This document shows positions 29,009 through 37,704 of a stretch of 62,052 nucleotides of DNA, one piece after another. Under the pieces are notes generated by a model. That model had not been told where the DNA came from and did no database searches. It was given only the letters and a program-made list of their open reading frames with translations. Position 1 is the stretch's first letter, and each line of letters opens with the position of its first letter. The translations under genes and the position numbers were made by a program. The stretch is from Bacillus atrophaeus (GTDB lineage Bacteria > Bacillota > Bacilli > Bacillales > Bacillaceae): assembly GCF_001584335.1 (NCBI RefSeq), contig NZ_LSBB01000005.1, positions 1 to 62,052 of the forward strand. The letters run 5' to 3'.

Positions 29009-29167
29009 ATGGACCAAAAAATTCTATGCGAAGTCAATAACTGTTCATATTGGGACGAAGGAAATAAATGTACGGCCGATGCTATTTATGTCGTCAGCCA
29101 TACAGGAGAAACTGCTGAAAATAGCGAAGAAACAGATTGTAAAACATTTAAACCTCATAAGCATTAA
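29009..29167 (+). CDS. DUF1540 small cysteine-containing protein
   Basis: This 52-residue protein is too short for most gene finders. The sequence begins MDQKILCEVNNCSYW and has four cysteines in the DUF1540 pattern (C7, C12, one near 20 and one near 46), suggesting metal binding; function unknown. TAGGAGGGTGATGGC precedes the ATG, and a terminator follows, both supporting a real gene. It is probably the last gene of the ythAB operon. Confidence 0.82.
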   Translation: MDQKILCEVNNCSYWDEGNKCTADAIYVVSHTGETAENSEETDCKTFKPHKH

Positions 29168-29197
29168 TTATTGCTGAAAAAGCTGCTCCCAATTAAT

Positions 29198-29233
29198 CAA
29201 AGAGGCTTGAGTATGAACTCAAAGCCTCTTTGG
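29198..29233. terminator. Terminator after DUF1540 gene and expansin gene
   Basis: The stem AAAGAGGCTTGAGT / ACTCAAAGCCTCTTT has one bulged base; A/T tracts on both sides let it serve both convergent genes. Confidence 0.8.
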
Positions 29234-29246
29234 TGATTCCGGCCAC

Positions 29247-29951
29247 TCAGTCTGGGAATTGAACATGTCCCGGTACAATATACGCATCAGACGAACTATC
29301 GGCAGGAAGTTTAGGGATGGTATCTTCCACTGTTTTCCCGCGGATATCGGTTATTCTGACCTTTAGAGAGTTTGTCCCCAGGTTTGTGCTGACAAAATGG
29401 TTATAATCCATTTTCTCCATGCCGATCCATTTTCCAGATTTGTAATACTCCATTTTCATTACAGGATACTTGTGATTTCTGACTTGAATAGCCGCCCACC
29501 ACTGACTGCTGCCCTCTTTAATCCGATAAGAAAAATGACCCTTGACCGGCCCTTTGACGACACGCCATTTCACGTTGATTTTTCCTTTAGACATGTCGCC
29601 GATTGTTTTAAAGGCATTAGGCGAAAGATCGAGCGCTCCTGATGCTCCTTCGGGATATTTATCAGTTACATATACTGTGGTTTTCCCTTTCGGTCCCTGG
29701 ACTTCTAAATAAGCTCCGGCTAAGGCTGCTTTCACTCCGCCGTAATTATAATCAGCCGTGTTTAAAGCCGTAATTTTCATGTCGGACGGTATCGGATCAA
29801 GCATAGCCGCCCCTCCGGAATACCCTGAACTTGTGTACGTCGCATAACCTGTTCGTACGTCATTATAAGCTGCTGATACATGAGCGGATAAACTAACCAT
29901 CATGAAGAACATTGTGATAAATACAAGGCCGATTTTCTTTTTCATTTTCAC
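29247..29951 (-). CDS. yoaJ: Secreted bacterial expansin (EXLX1 / YoaJ type)
   Basis: The 234-residue protein has a Sec signal peptide ending VSAAYND (cleavage near residue 27). It then has a double-psi beta barrel domain with the conserved TDKYPEG and ALDLS motifs (the catalytic-type Asp of EXLX1), and a C-terminal cellulose-binding beta-sandwich. That second domain carries the paired Trp of SQWWAAIQ and Tyr of MEYYKSGKW that form the flat binding face. Expansins loosen cellulose/xylan networks without hydrolysis and help root colonisation. Start GTG 29951 after AAAGGAGG. It faces a decayed endoglucanase gene. Confidence 0.93.
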   Translation of the reverse strand: MKMKKKIGLVFITMFFMMVSLSAHVSAAYNDVRTGYATYTSSGYSGGAAMLDPIPSDMKITALNTADYNYGGVKAALAGAYLEVQGPKGKTTVYVTDKYPEGASGALDLSPNAFKTIGDMSKGKINVKWRVVKGPVKGHFSYRIKEGSSQWWAAIQVRNHKYPVMKMEYYKSGKWIGMEKMDYNHFVSTNLGTNSLKVRITDIRGKTVEDTIPKLPADSSSDAYIVPGHVQFPD

Positions 29952-30209
29952 AAATTGCCTCCTTTAAAACTCAAATGAGAATCATTTTCATTATAATGAG
30001 CGCTCATATCCATTAAAAGGGCCGATAGATAGAATTTTCTATTTTTAAAAACGAGAATTAAGATTCATAGACAATCAAGAAAATCGTTTTTACACTGGAC
30101 AAGGCTGAGGCTGAAGAGAAAAGGGAAAACCTTTTTAGGAGAAATTTTGTCATCAACTGTGTAAACAATCTAAAGTTTATCGTCATATTTCTTAAAAGGA
30201 GGAATAAGA
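29952..30209. other. Divergent spacer between expansin and GH5 remnant
   Basis: AT-rich spacer. It includes a strong AAAAGGAGG at 30194-30202 followed by an ATG at 30210 that now opens only a four-codon frame: probably the old ribosome site of the endoglucanase. No other gene seen. Confidence 0.5.
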
Positions 30210-30787
30210 ATGGCTTCTTTATAGACTGGCATATCCTGAGTGGCGGAAAATCAAATCAGAATAAAGCCCAAGCGAAGATATTTTTCAAAGAAATGTCGAA
30301 ACTTTATGGCGATACACTGAATGTGTATTTGAAATCACCAATGAGCCAAACGGAGATGTAAACTGGAATCGTGATATAAAACCATATACAGAAGAAGTGA
30401 TTTCTGAAATTCGTAAACAAATGTGATTATTGTCGGCACCAGAACTTGGATCCAGGATGTCAATGATGCGGCCGACAATCCATTACAAGATAAAAACGTT
30501 ATGTATTCGTTTTTATGCCGCCCCATGGCCAGGCGCTAAGAGACAAAGCATAAAAAAGGCCCTGCACTTTTTGTGACGGAATGGGGAACCAGCGATGCCT
30601 CTCAGCGACGTTTCCCCTGAACAGTCACAAGAATGGCTACTTACCTAAACAGCAAAAAAATCAGCTGGGTGAACTGGAATCTGTCTAATAAAACGGAATC
30701 CTCTGCCGTTTAGCTTCGGGTGCAGGCAAAACCGAAGGCTGGACAATCGGAGAAATTCGAGGAAAAACATTCTTCATTAACACTTAA
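30210..30787 (+). pseudogene. Decayed GH5 endoglucanase (EglS/BglC type)
   Basis: Reading across several frames recovers a GH5 cellulase core in order: DWHILSGG from 30224, then NEPNGDVNW with the acid/base Glu, [27 protein letters not shown] with the nucleophile Glu, ISWVNWNLSNK, and GWTIGE near the end at TAA 30787. Multiple frameshifts and stops interrupt it (for example after RKQM, and in SSAV then stop). The whole N-terminal third (signal peptide and first strands) is deleted, leaving the ribosome site and ATG next to the DWHIL segment. No carbohydrate-binding module is visible after it. Clearly nonfunctional. Confidence 0.9.
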
Positions 30788-30837
30788 TTAACACAAGCAG
30801 CAGATGGGGAATGCAGCCGAATGGGGTTACTATGACT

Positions 30838-30887
30838 TTTGAAAACAAGCTGAGAGCTCCTGATAAGCATCCCTCAGCTTGTTTTCA
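30838..30887 (-). terminator. Terminator of the mnt operon
   Basis: A perfect 14-bp stem (30840-30853 with 30872-30885) overlaps the last codons of mntD. Confidence 0.75.
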
Positions 30888-31752
30888 CCTTTCGCCCTGT
30901 CAGCCGCTTTGAAATAAAGCCATTTGCAGGAGAAAACAAAAAGGCCGTTAAGAAAAATACGCCTGTCATAGCAGCCATGGCCCCGGAAATAGAAACATTC
31001 AGCCATGTGGCAAAGTAATAGCCTGAAACGGCGGAGAGTGCGCCAATCGCTGCGCTTATGATCAGCATATGCAGCAGCCGATCCGTCAACAGATAGGCGG
31101 CTGCCGGCGGGACAATCAGCATCGCAACCACCAATATAGCACCGACGGAATCGAAGGAAGCGACAGTCGTAAGCGACAGCATTCCCATTTGTACGTAATG
31201 GATAAACAGAACCGGAATGCCAAGTGCCAGCGCCATTTCAGGATCAAAAGAAGAAATTTTAAACTCCTTGTAGCACAGTATAATAAGCAGCAAATTAATG
31301 ATCAGCACAGACGCCAGCATCCAGAATGCTTTTGGGCCGATATCGGTTCCGAACAAGGACACCGTATTCCAAGGTACAAAAGCGATCTCTCCCATTAATG
31401 AATGCTCGACATCAAGATGTACATTTCCTCCGTAGACAGATAATAAAATCACACCCACTGCAAATAATGAAGTAAAGACCACACCGATGGCAGCATCAGA
31501 CTGGACACCTTTGCTGTGCAGCAGCTGAACAAAAAACGCCGTTAAAAGCCCGACTGCCGCAGCACCGATAAACATAGAAATACCGTCAAGACTGCGGGTG
31601 ACGAGAAAAGCTCCCACTATGCCGAGCAATACAGTATGGCTGATCGCGTCTGCAAGCATTGCCATTTTTCTTAGTACAAGAAAGGTGCCGATTAATGCGC
31701 AGCTGACACCGACTAATATTCCCGTTACAATAATCCACGCCTCAAAGCTCAT
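30874..31752 (-). CDS. mntD: Manganese ABC transporter permease MntD
   Basis: The 292-residue membrane subunit with about eight to nine helices belongs to the metal-type ABC-3 family (cluster 9). It starts 11 bases inside mntC, implying coupled translation. With MntC it forms the channel of the MntABCD importer. Conserved loop ALALGIPVLF is the site of contact with the ATPase. Confidence 0.93.
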   Translation of the reverse strand: MSFEAWIIVTGILVGVSCALIGTFLVLRKMAMLADAISHTVLLGIVGAFLVTRSLDGISMFIGAAAVGLLTAFFVQLLHSKGVQSDAAIGVVFTSLFAVGVILLSVYGGNVHLDVEHSLMGEIAFVPWNTVSLFGTDIGPKAFWMLASVLIINLLLIILCYKEFKISSFDPEMALALGIPVLFIHYVQMGMLSLTTVASFDSVGAILVVAMLIVPPAAAYLLTDRLLHMLIISAAIGALSAVSGYYFATWLNVSISGAMAAMTGVFFLTAFLFSPANGFISKRLTGRKVKTS

Positions 31753-33064
31753 TGATCATCTGTCCCTTCTCTATTTCACGATGATGCGGACGGAGTGCGG
31801 GCATTCTTCCGTGCAGCTTCAAGAGGCTGACGAGCCTTTCTTTCATTTCATCCGATAAACGGTCTGGCTTAAAATCATCTATTCCGCCCGCATCCACACT
31901 CGACAGCTCCATTTCATGCATTAGATATATCTCGTACATACGATATGCAAGAGCCAGTCTATACCCTTTTTCAAGTCCTGAACGCGTCACTTTCCATGTA
32001 TCATGTTCTGATCGAAGAATATATCCCTCTTTCTCCAGCATTCTTAAAGACCTTTTACATAATGCAGAACCGATAGGCCTTTTCTTTCTCACGATGCCTT
32101 CTGTGATATCGGCTTCCTTTGTTTTTTCGTTCAGCTCATATATTGTCAGCAGAACCTGCTCATAACCCGTTTTTCTTCTTAGTTTAAGCAGCCTGACCGC
32201 CTTTGCGGCTAACCCGCGCCTCGGCGCAAATAATAAAGTGAGCAAAAATACACAGGTGGCGGTGAGAATGATCAGAGGCCCTGTTGCCATGCCATTCATC
32301 GTCGTGCTCAGCAAGGTTCCCGAAGCACCGCTGATTCCGCCGATCAGACCGGCTATTACGGCCATAGCCGTCAGGTTTTCTGTCCAATATCTCGCAGCAA
32401 CCGCGGGTGTGATCAGCATGGCCGCCATCATGATCACACCTACCGTCTGCAGTCCGATTACAACGGCACATACGATAAGCAGAACGAGAAGCCCGTTTAG
32501 GAACTGAACCGGCATTCCCAGCCCTTTGGCAAACGCCATATCAAACGTTATGATTTTGAACTCTTTAAAAAAGACCGCACAAACCAGTAATAAAACGGCT
32601 GAAATCACTGCAATAATGACAATATCCTGTCTGACCAAAGATGCTGCCTGGCCGAATAAAAATGAATCAAGACCGCTTTGATTGCCGGAACCGAGTTGCT
32701 GAATATACGTCAGAAGCATGATGCCGACACCAAAAAAGACAGACAGAACGATACCGATAGCGGAATCCTCTTTGATTTTCGAATGCCCGGTAATCTGCTG
32801 AATACACCATGTCCCGAGTAAACCGAAAACCGCAGCGCCGACCAAAAAAAACAGCAGTGATTTCTGTCCGGTTAAGAGAAAAGCAATACAAACGCCCGGC
32901 AAAGCCGAATGAGCCATCGCATCACCAATCAGACTCTGTTTTCTCAAAAGAACGAAGCTTCCGAGAACACCGCTTGCGATTCCAAGAAGCAAAGTTCCCG
33001 CCAAAACCCACTGAGTATTCGGGTGCTGAAGCTGAATCCACACATTTTCTATCAATACACTCAC
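31742..33064 (-). CDS. mntC: Manganese ABC transporter permease MntC with C-terminal DtxR-like domain
   Basis: The 440-residue protein has residues 1 to about 285 as an ABC-3 permease (about nine helices). After a basic linker (FAPRRGLAAKAVRLLKLRRK), residues about 300-440 form a cytoplasmic winged-helix plus dimerisation-like region resembling DtxR/MntR regulators (LTIYELNE, ALCKRSLRMLEKEGYI). The positions expected for metal ligands in MntR are poorly kept, so metal sensing is uncertain. Chlamydial YtgC is a comparable permease-repressor fusion. It overlaps mntB by 4 bases and mntD by 11. Confidence 0.9.
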   Translation of the reverse strand: MSVLIENVWIQLQHPNTQWVLAGTLLLGIASGVLGSFVLLRKQSLIGDAMAHSALPGVCIAFLLTGQKSLLFFLVGAAVFGLLGTWCIQQITGHSKIKEDSAIGIVLSVFFGVGIMLLTYIQQLGSGNQSGLDSFLFGQAASLVRQDIVIIAVISAVLLLVCAVFFKEFKIITFDMAFAKGLGMPVQFLNGLLVLLIVCAVVIGLQTVGVIMMAAMLITPAVAARYWTENLTAMAVIAGLIGGISGASGTLLSTTMNGMATGPLIILTATCVFLLTLLFAPRRGLAAKAVRLLKLRRKTGYEQVLLTIYELNEKTKEADITEGIVRKKRPIGSALCKRSLRMLEKEGYILRSEHDTWKVTRSGLEKGYRLALAYRMYEIYLMHEMELSSVDAGGIDDFKPDRLSDEMKERLVSLLKLHGRMPALRPHHREIEKGQMINEL

Positions 33065-33813
33065 CCCTGACTCCCTTCAACCATGACTTTATCTTTGAGA
33101 AAGGCGAGCCTTCCTCCATAGGCTTTTTGCAAATTATCTATGGTAAACACTTGTTCCGTTGGCCCGAACGCAATTTTTCTGAGATTAAGCAGCAAAATCC
33201 AGTCAAAATAATCTTCAGCCGTCTGCAAATCATGATGAACGACAAGAACGGTCTTTCCCTTTTGCTTTAATTCAGTCAGCAGGGTAATAATTGCCCTTTC
33301 CGTTGCCGCATCAACGCCGACAAACGGCTCATCCATAAAATAGATATCGGCATCTTGGCACAATGCTCTGGCAAGAAAGACCCGCTGCTGCTGCCCGCCT
33401 GATAGCTGGCTGATTTGTCTGTCGGCATAGTCCAGCATGCCGACTTTGTCCAAACAAATCCTAGCTAACCCGACATCCGATTTTTTCGGCCTTTTCAGCC
33501 AGCCGATATGGCCATATCTCCCCATTAAGACGACATCAAGTGCGTTTGTTGGAAAATCCCAATCAACAGATCCTCTTTGGGGAACGTATCCGATTTTTTT
33601 CCGCTGCTTGCTGTATGTTTTTCCGTAAATCGAGACGTCGCCGGATGCGCGGGGGATGAGTCCCAGAATCGCTTTGATTAAAGTAGATTTTCCCGCTCCG
33701 TTCGGTCCGATGATACCGATCAATTTTCCTTCCGGCACCTGCATCGAGATGTCCTGCAATACAGGCTTTTTATGATAAGCGACGGTTACGTTTTCAATGT
33801 CAACCGGGTACAT
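33061..33813 (-). CDS. mntB: Manganese ABC transporter ATPase MntB
   Basis: The 250-residue nucleotide-binding subunit has Walker A GPNGAGKST near residue 36, signature LSGGQQQR near 137, Walker B DIYFMDEPFVGVD near 156 and the H-loop VVHHD. It lies 18 bases downstream of mntA. Confidence 0.94.
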   Translation of the reverse strand: MYPVDIENVTVAYHKKPVLQDISMQVPEGKLIGIIGPNGAGKSTLIKAILGLIPRASGDVSIYGKTYSKQRKKIGYVPQRGSVDWDFPTNALDVVLMGRYGHIGWLKRPKKSDVGLARICLDKVGMLDYADRQISQLSGGQQQRVFLARALCQDADIYFMDEPFVGVDAATERAIITLLTELKQKGKTVLVVHHDLQTAEDYFDWILLLNLRKIAFGPTEQVFTIDNLQKAYGGRLAFLKDKVMVEGSQG

Positions 33814-33831
33814 ATTCTTCCCCCTCTCTGC

Positions 33832-34758
33832 TTATTTAAGTGAATTGACAATTGTATCAATATTATGTGTAAACATTCCTTCATATGTTCCTTCCTCTGT
33901 CCCCTTTGCTCCCATTGCATCAGAATATAGCTGGCCGCCGATTGACACATTGTGCCCCTTCTCTTTAGACCCCTCGACGACTGCGTTTATTGACTTTTCA
34001 GATATGCTGCTTTCAACAAAAACAGCTTTAATATTTTTATCCGCCAGCACATCAACCAGCTCTTGTACATCCTTTAATCCGTAATCAGAATCGGTGCTGA
34101 GCCCTTGCAGTCCTCTCACCTCAAACCCATACTCCTTCCCAAAATACGCAAAAGCATCATGAGCAGTGACTAGCACCCGGCTTTTCTTAGGAATGCTCTC
34201 AATTTGATCACGCGCTTTTTTATCTAAATTTTTCAAATTTTCTTTGTACTTCTCTGCATTCTTTTTAAACTCATCGGCGTATTCCGGTTTTGCTTCGCTC
34301 AATTGTTTTTCTACTTCATCAATAGCGTACAGCCATAACGGAATACTGAACCAAACGTGCGGGTCATGCATATCTTGGTCTTCTTCTGTCGATATCAGCT
34401 TCTCTTCAGGAATAGCCTCAGCAACGGGAGCAGTCGGTTTTTGCTCACCGATTTTTTTAAGTATATTCTCCATTTTCCCTTCTAAATGCAAACCGCTGTA
34501 CAACACAATATCAGCGTCGGTTAATTTTTTTGTATCGCCTTGGGAGGCTTTATACAAATGAGGATCAACGCCAGGTCCCATCAATGAGGTGACCTCGGTA
34601 TGTCTGCCGCCGATTTTTTCCGCCGCATCCGCTATTTGGGCCGTTGTGGTCGTCACTTTAAGCTTGTCATCGCCGCTTCCGCCGGAAGACTTTGAACCGC
34701 AAGCCGCTAATACAAAACTAACCATAATGACTGCAATAAATAATGCGCTTTTTTTCAT
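33832..34758 (-). CDS. mntA: Manganese-binding lipoprotein MntA
   Basis: The 308-residue cluster A-I (ZnuA/PsaA-type) solute-binding protein has a signal peptide ending LAAC, with lipidation near Cys19. Metal ligands are visible as DPHLY, DPHVWFS and DAFAYF (His residues) and a C-terminal Glu/Asp segment. ATG 34758 is used because GGGGAGGG precedes it. First gene of mntABCD, under MntR control from the operator at 34878-34899. Confidence 0.93.
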   Translation of the reverse strand: MKKSALFIAVIMVSFVLAACGSKSSGGSGDDKLKVTTTTAQIADAAEKIGGRHTEVTSLMGPGVDPHLYKASQGDTKKLTDADIVLYSGLHLEGKMENILKKIGEQKPTAPVAEAIPEEKLISTEEDQDMHDPHVWFSIPLWLYAIDEVEKQLSEAKPEYADEFKKNAEKYKENLKNLDKKARDQIESIPKKSRVLVTAHDAFAYFGKEYGFEVRGLQGLSTDSDYGLKDVQELVDVLADKNIKAVFVESSISEKSINAVVEGSKEKGHNVSIGGQLYSDAMGAKGTEEGTYEGMFTHNIDTIVNSLK

Positions 34759-34877
34759 TCTATTTTCCCTCCCCGAATGCATGCTAAAAAATAAGAATAT
34801 ACTCCTATTCTATGTATTCTTTTTTTAGACATATGACATTTAATTAGCTAAAAACACCTTTTGTTCATAAGTGACAA

Positions 34878-34899
34878 AAAGTTTCCTTAGTGCAAAATT
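34878..34899 (-). promoter_or_regulatory. MntR operator of mntABCD
   Basis: The minus strand reads AATTTTGCACTAAGGAAAC and continues with TTT, matching the known B. subtilis mntA MntR box (AATTTTGCATGAGGGAAAC...) with few differences. It overlaps and follows the -10 box, so Mn-bound MntR would block transcription. Confidence 0.85.
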
Positions 34900-34923
34900 A
34901 TCGCGTATCTCCATTTTTGTCAA
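34895..34923 (-). promoter_or_regulatory. SigA promoter of mntABCD
   Basis: TTGACA (34923-34918), a 17-base spacer and TAATTT (34900-34895). The leader to the mntA start is about 130 bases. Confidence 0.8.
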
Positions 34924-34933
34924 GCTGTTTTCA

Positions 34934-34963
34934 TAAAAAAAACCGACTGATATCAGCCGGTTC
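34934..34963 (-). terminator. Terminator of menC
   Basis: An imperfect stem AACCGACTGA / TCAGCCGGTT is followed by an eight-base T run on the minus strand. About 85 bases after menC and just upstream of the mntA promoter. Confidence 0.75.
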
Positions 34964-35047
34964 AAACGAGAAGGGGATGTTTTATCTAACGGTTTTACTA
35001 TATCAGCAAGTTTAAGATCTTCACAAATTGCTAAAAAGCAATTATTC

Positions 35048-36163
35048 TCAGCTATTCCTCGTAAAAACATCCATTTTTGTCACGTATTTTCTCATAATTT
35101 CCTGATTCACCTCAACGCCTAAACCCGGCTGCTCCGGCACAGATATAAAGCCTTTATCAATGCGGATGTCCGGTGTCACGATATCTTCCTCCCAATACCT
35201 GGATGAGGATGAGATATCCCCCGGGATCGTAAATTGAGGCAATGAAGCAAGCGCCACATTCTGCGCTCTGGAAATGCCTGTTTCAAGCATGCCGCCGCAC
35301 CAGACTGGCATGTGGTGTTCTTTGCATAGATCATGAATCTTGAGTGCTTCAGTCAATCCGCCGACCCGGGACGGCTTTATATTGATAATCTTGCAGCTTC
35401 CCAGTTCAATAGCACGTCTTGCATCATCAGCCGAACAGATGCTTTCGTCAAGGCAAATGGCGGTTTTAAGATGCTTTTGCAAGTGGCGGTGGTCGACTAT
35501 GTCATCAGCCTGGAGAGGCTGTTCAATCATCATTAAATGAAAATCATCAAGCTCTTTAATTCGGCTGATGTCCTTCAGCTGATAGGAAGAGTTTGCGTCA
35601 GCCATCAGCGGAACTTGAGGGAATCGGCTGCGAATGGCTTTTAATAGCTCGATGTCATTCCCCGGCTGAATTTTAATTTTAATCCTTTGATAACCTTCTT
35701 TTATATATTGTTCGATATCACGCAGCATATCATCCAGCGGCGCAAGACCGACAACCACGCCTGCGGGAATTTTCCCTCTTGAACCGCCGAGCGCTTCAGC
35801 AAGCGTGATGCCCTTGCGTTTCGCGTAGATGTCCCATACAGCGGATTCCAGTCCGGCTTTTGCCATCCGGTTTCCTTTAAACCGCTCCAGGCTGTCCGGC
35901 ACGTCAGAGGGGTGGGAAAATTCACGGCCGACTACATTAGGAATAAAGAAATCCTTCAGCATATGTAAGCAGGTTTGAATCGTTTCCTCGGTGTACCACG
36001 GAGAGGAGAACGCGGACACTTCTCCCCAGCCGACAACTCCGGACTGATCAATCGCCTCAACTATTAAAAATTTACGTTCTTGAAGCGTTTCTATACTTGT
36101 TTTGAATGGCTTTTTCAATTTCATACTTACATGATAAAGCGTGATTTTTTCAATCTGAATCAT
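35048..36163 (-). CDS. menC: o-Succinylbenzoate synthase MenC (OSBS/NSAR family)
   Basis: The 371-residue enolase-superfamily enzyme dehydrates SHCHC to o-succinylbenzoate in menaquinone synthesis. Catalytic features: KIKI motif with the base Lys near residue 163, metal ligands in MADANSS, EQPL and the Asp of CLDESI, and a second Lys in KPSRVGG. Members of this Bacillus subgroup often also racemise N-acylamino acids. Its ATG overlaps the menE stop by 4 bases. Confidence 0.92.
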   Translation of the reverse strand: MIQIEKITLYHVSMKLKKPFKTSIETLQERKFLIVEAIDQSGVVGWGEVSAFSSPWYTEETIQTCLHMLKDFFIPNVVGREFSHPSDVPDSLERFKGNRMAKAGLESAVWDIYAKRKGITLAEALGGSRGKIPAGVVVGLAPLDDMLRDIEQYIKEGYQRIKIKIQPGNDIELLKAIRSRFPQVPLMADANSSYQLKDISRIKELDDFHLMMIEQPLQADDIVDHRHLQKHLKTAICLDESICSADDARRAIELGSCKIINIKPSRVGGLTEALKIHDLCKEHHMPVWCGGMLETGISRAQNVALASLPQFTIPGDISSSSRYWEEDIVTPDIRIDKGFISVPEQPGLGVEVNQEIMRKYVTKMDVFTRNS

Positions 36164-37620
36164 AACAGCTCTCCTTTACATGCATCCTTCAGCTGATGTC
36201 TCAAAAGCTTGTTTGAGGCATTTCGCGGCAGCTGATCCAGTACAAAAAATTTTGCCGGTATTTTATATTTAGCCAAACGTTCTCTGCAAAACGAAGCCAG
36301 CGCTTCTGCACTGACCGGATTACGCAAAACAAGATAGGCGTGCGGCACCTTTCCCCATTTGGGGTCCTCGGCTCCTGATACACCCGCTTCGGCTACAGAA
36401 GGATGGGCGAGCAGCGCGGACTCCACTTCTGCAGGATAGATATTTTCCCCCCCTGAAATGATTAAATCAGAACGCCTGTCCAGCACATATAAAAAACCTT
36501 CATCATCCAAATAACCGAGATCGCCGGTTTTAAACCATCCATTATGGAAAGAAGCTTCATTTACGCTTTCTCGGTTAAAATAACTTTTCATGACATTCGG
36601 CCCTTTAACCATAATTTCTCCATGTTCAAGCGGCTCGCACGTTTCACCGTCTTTTTCAATTCTGATTTCACATGAAAACAGCGGCTTACCGGCTGATCCG
36701 AGCTTATCCATACTGAATTCAGGTGAAAGAGTGACAATCTGCGAGCACGTTTCCGTTAAGCCATAGGATTGAAAAACCGGAAATCCCTTCTGACGGCATT
36801 CTTCAAGCAAAGACAGCGGCGCGGGGCCTCCTCCAAGCAGAATACATCTGATCGAATCAGGACAGCGATCCGTTTCCGCCAAAAGGCTCGATAGCATTGT
36901 CTGCACTGCCGATATGATTGTCACCTGATGCCGGCTGACCGCATCCAGCACATCACTCACAGAAAACCTTTCATGAAGGACAACGGCCATCCCGTATATC
37001 ACAGATTTAAACAAAGCCGACAGCCCGCTGATATGAAACAGCGGCAATGCGATAAGCCAGCGATCCCGTTCGGTTACACCTAAATTAAGAACTGAGGACA
37101 CCGCACTGGAATAATGGTTTCCGAATGTTTGCTGCACTCCCTTCGGCCTGCCCGTCGTTCCCGAGGTATACATGAGCGTTGCAGTATCGTCCATTTGCAT
37201 ATAAGATTCAACCTCAATGTCTTCTATTTCCACTGCAGTAAGCTCATCGATGTCAACCGTCTTGATTATATGCTCATAATCCTGTTTCCGGAAGTTTGAA
37301 TCCGTCAGTAAGAGCTGGGCCGCGGAATCCTCTACCTGGAACAGCCTTTCATGTTTGGACAGCTTTGTATTTAAGAGTACAACTTTGACGCCCAGCAGAA
37401 AGCAGGCGTGAACGGCGTACACCATTTCGGCTCTGTTCCCCAGCAAAATGGCGGCTGTGTCTCCTTTATGTAAAGAACACGCGGAAAGCTGCGCGGCCAT
37501 TTTTTTCGAGGCGGCATATAGTTCTGCAAATGTGAGGCTTTTGCCTTCATAGATGAGAGCGATTCTCTCAGGTGTAAGCTGTGCCCTTTGAATGAGCCAG
37601 TTGGGCTGTTCTGTCAGCAT
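36160..37620 (-). CDS. menE: o-Succinylbenzoate-CoA ligase MenE
   Basis: The 486-residue ANL-family ligase activates OSB with ATP and CoA. It has the P-loop YTSGTTGRPKG near residue 153, the A5-like segment QSYGLTETC near 290 and the hinge region GDLGYLDDEGFLY near 380, with the C-terminal catalytic Lys in NASNK. It lies 84 bases after menB, with a hairpin between. Confidence 0.94.
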   Translation of the reverse strand: MLTEQPNWLIQRAQLTPERIALIYEGKSLTFAELYAASKKMAAQLSACSLHKGDTAAILLGNRAEMVYAVHACFLLGVKVVLLNTKLSKHERLFQVEDSAAQLLLTDSNFRKQDYEHIIKTVDIDELTAVEIEDIEVESYMQMDDTATLMYTSGTTGRPKGVQQTFGNHYSSAVSSVLNLGVTERDRWLIALPLFHISGLSALFKSVIYGMAVVLHERFSVSDVLDAVSRHQVTIISAVQTMLSSLLAETDRCPDSIRCILLGGGPAPLSLLEECRQKGFPVFQSYGLTETCSQIVTLSPEFSMDKLGSAGKPLFSCEIRIEKDGETCEPLEHGEIMVKGPNVMKSYFNRESVNEASFHNGWFKTGDLGYLDDEGFLYVLDRRSDLIISGGENIYPAEVESALLAHPSVAEAGVSGAEDPKWGKVPHAYLVLRNPVSAEALASFCRERLAKYKIPAKFFVLDQLPRNASNKLLRHQLKDACKGELL

Positions 37621-37654
37621 ATCATCATCTCCGAGGTAAAATTACTGTATTCAA

Positions 37655-37693
37655 AGAAAACAGCTTGGACCGCAATGGCTCAAGCTGTTTCAA
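37655..37693 (-). terminator. Hairpin between menB and menE
   Basis: The stem AAACAGCTTG / CAAGCTGTTT (37658-37667 with 37681-37690), followed by TTTTCTTTG on the minus strand. It looks like an intrinsic terminator inside the men operon and could reduce menE-menC expression. Confidence 0.65.
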
Positions 37694-37704
37694 GTATCGT
37701 TTGA

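Noticed and set aside
30335..30526. Minus-strand ORF within the GH5 remnant
   Set aside because: Antisense shadow of the decayed endoglucanase; the plus strand carries the recognisable homology.
34840..35070. 76-codon minus-strand ORF between mntA and menC
   Set aside because: It spans the mnt promoter, the MntR operator and the menC terminator, has no ribosome site and no protein-like pattern.
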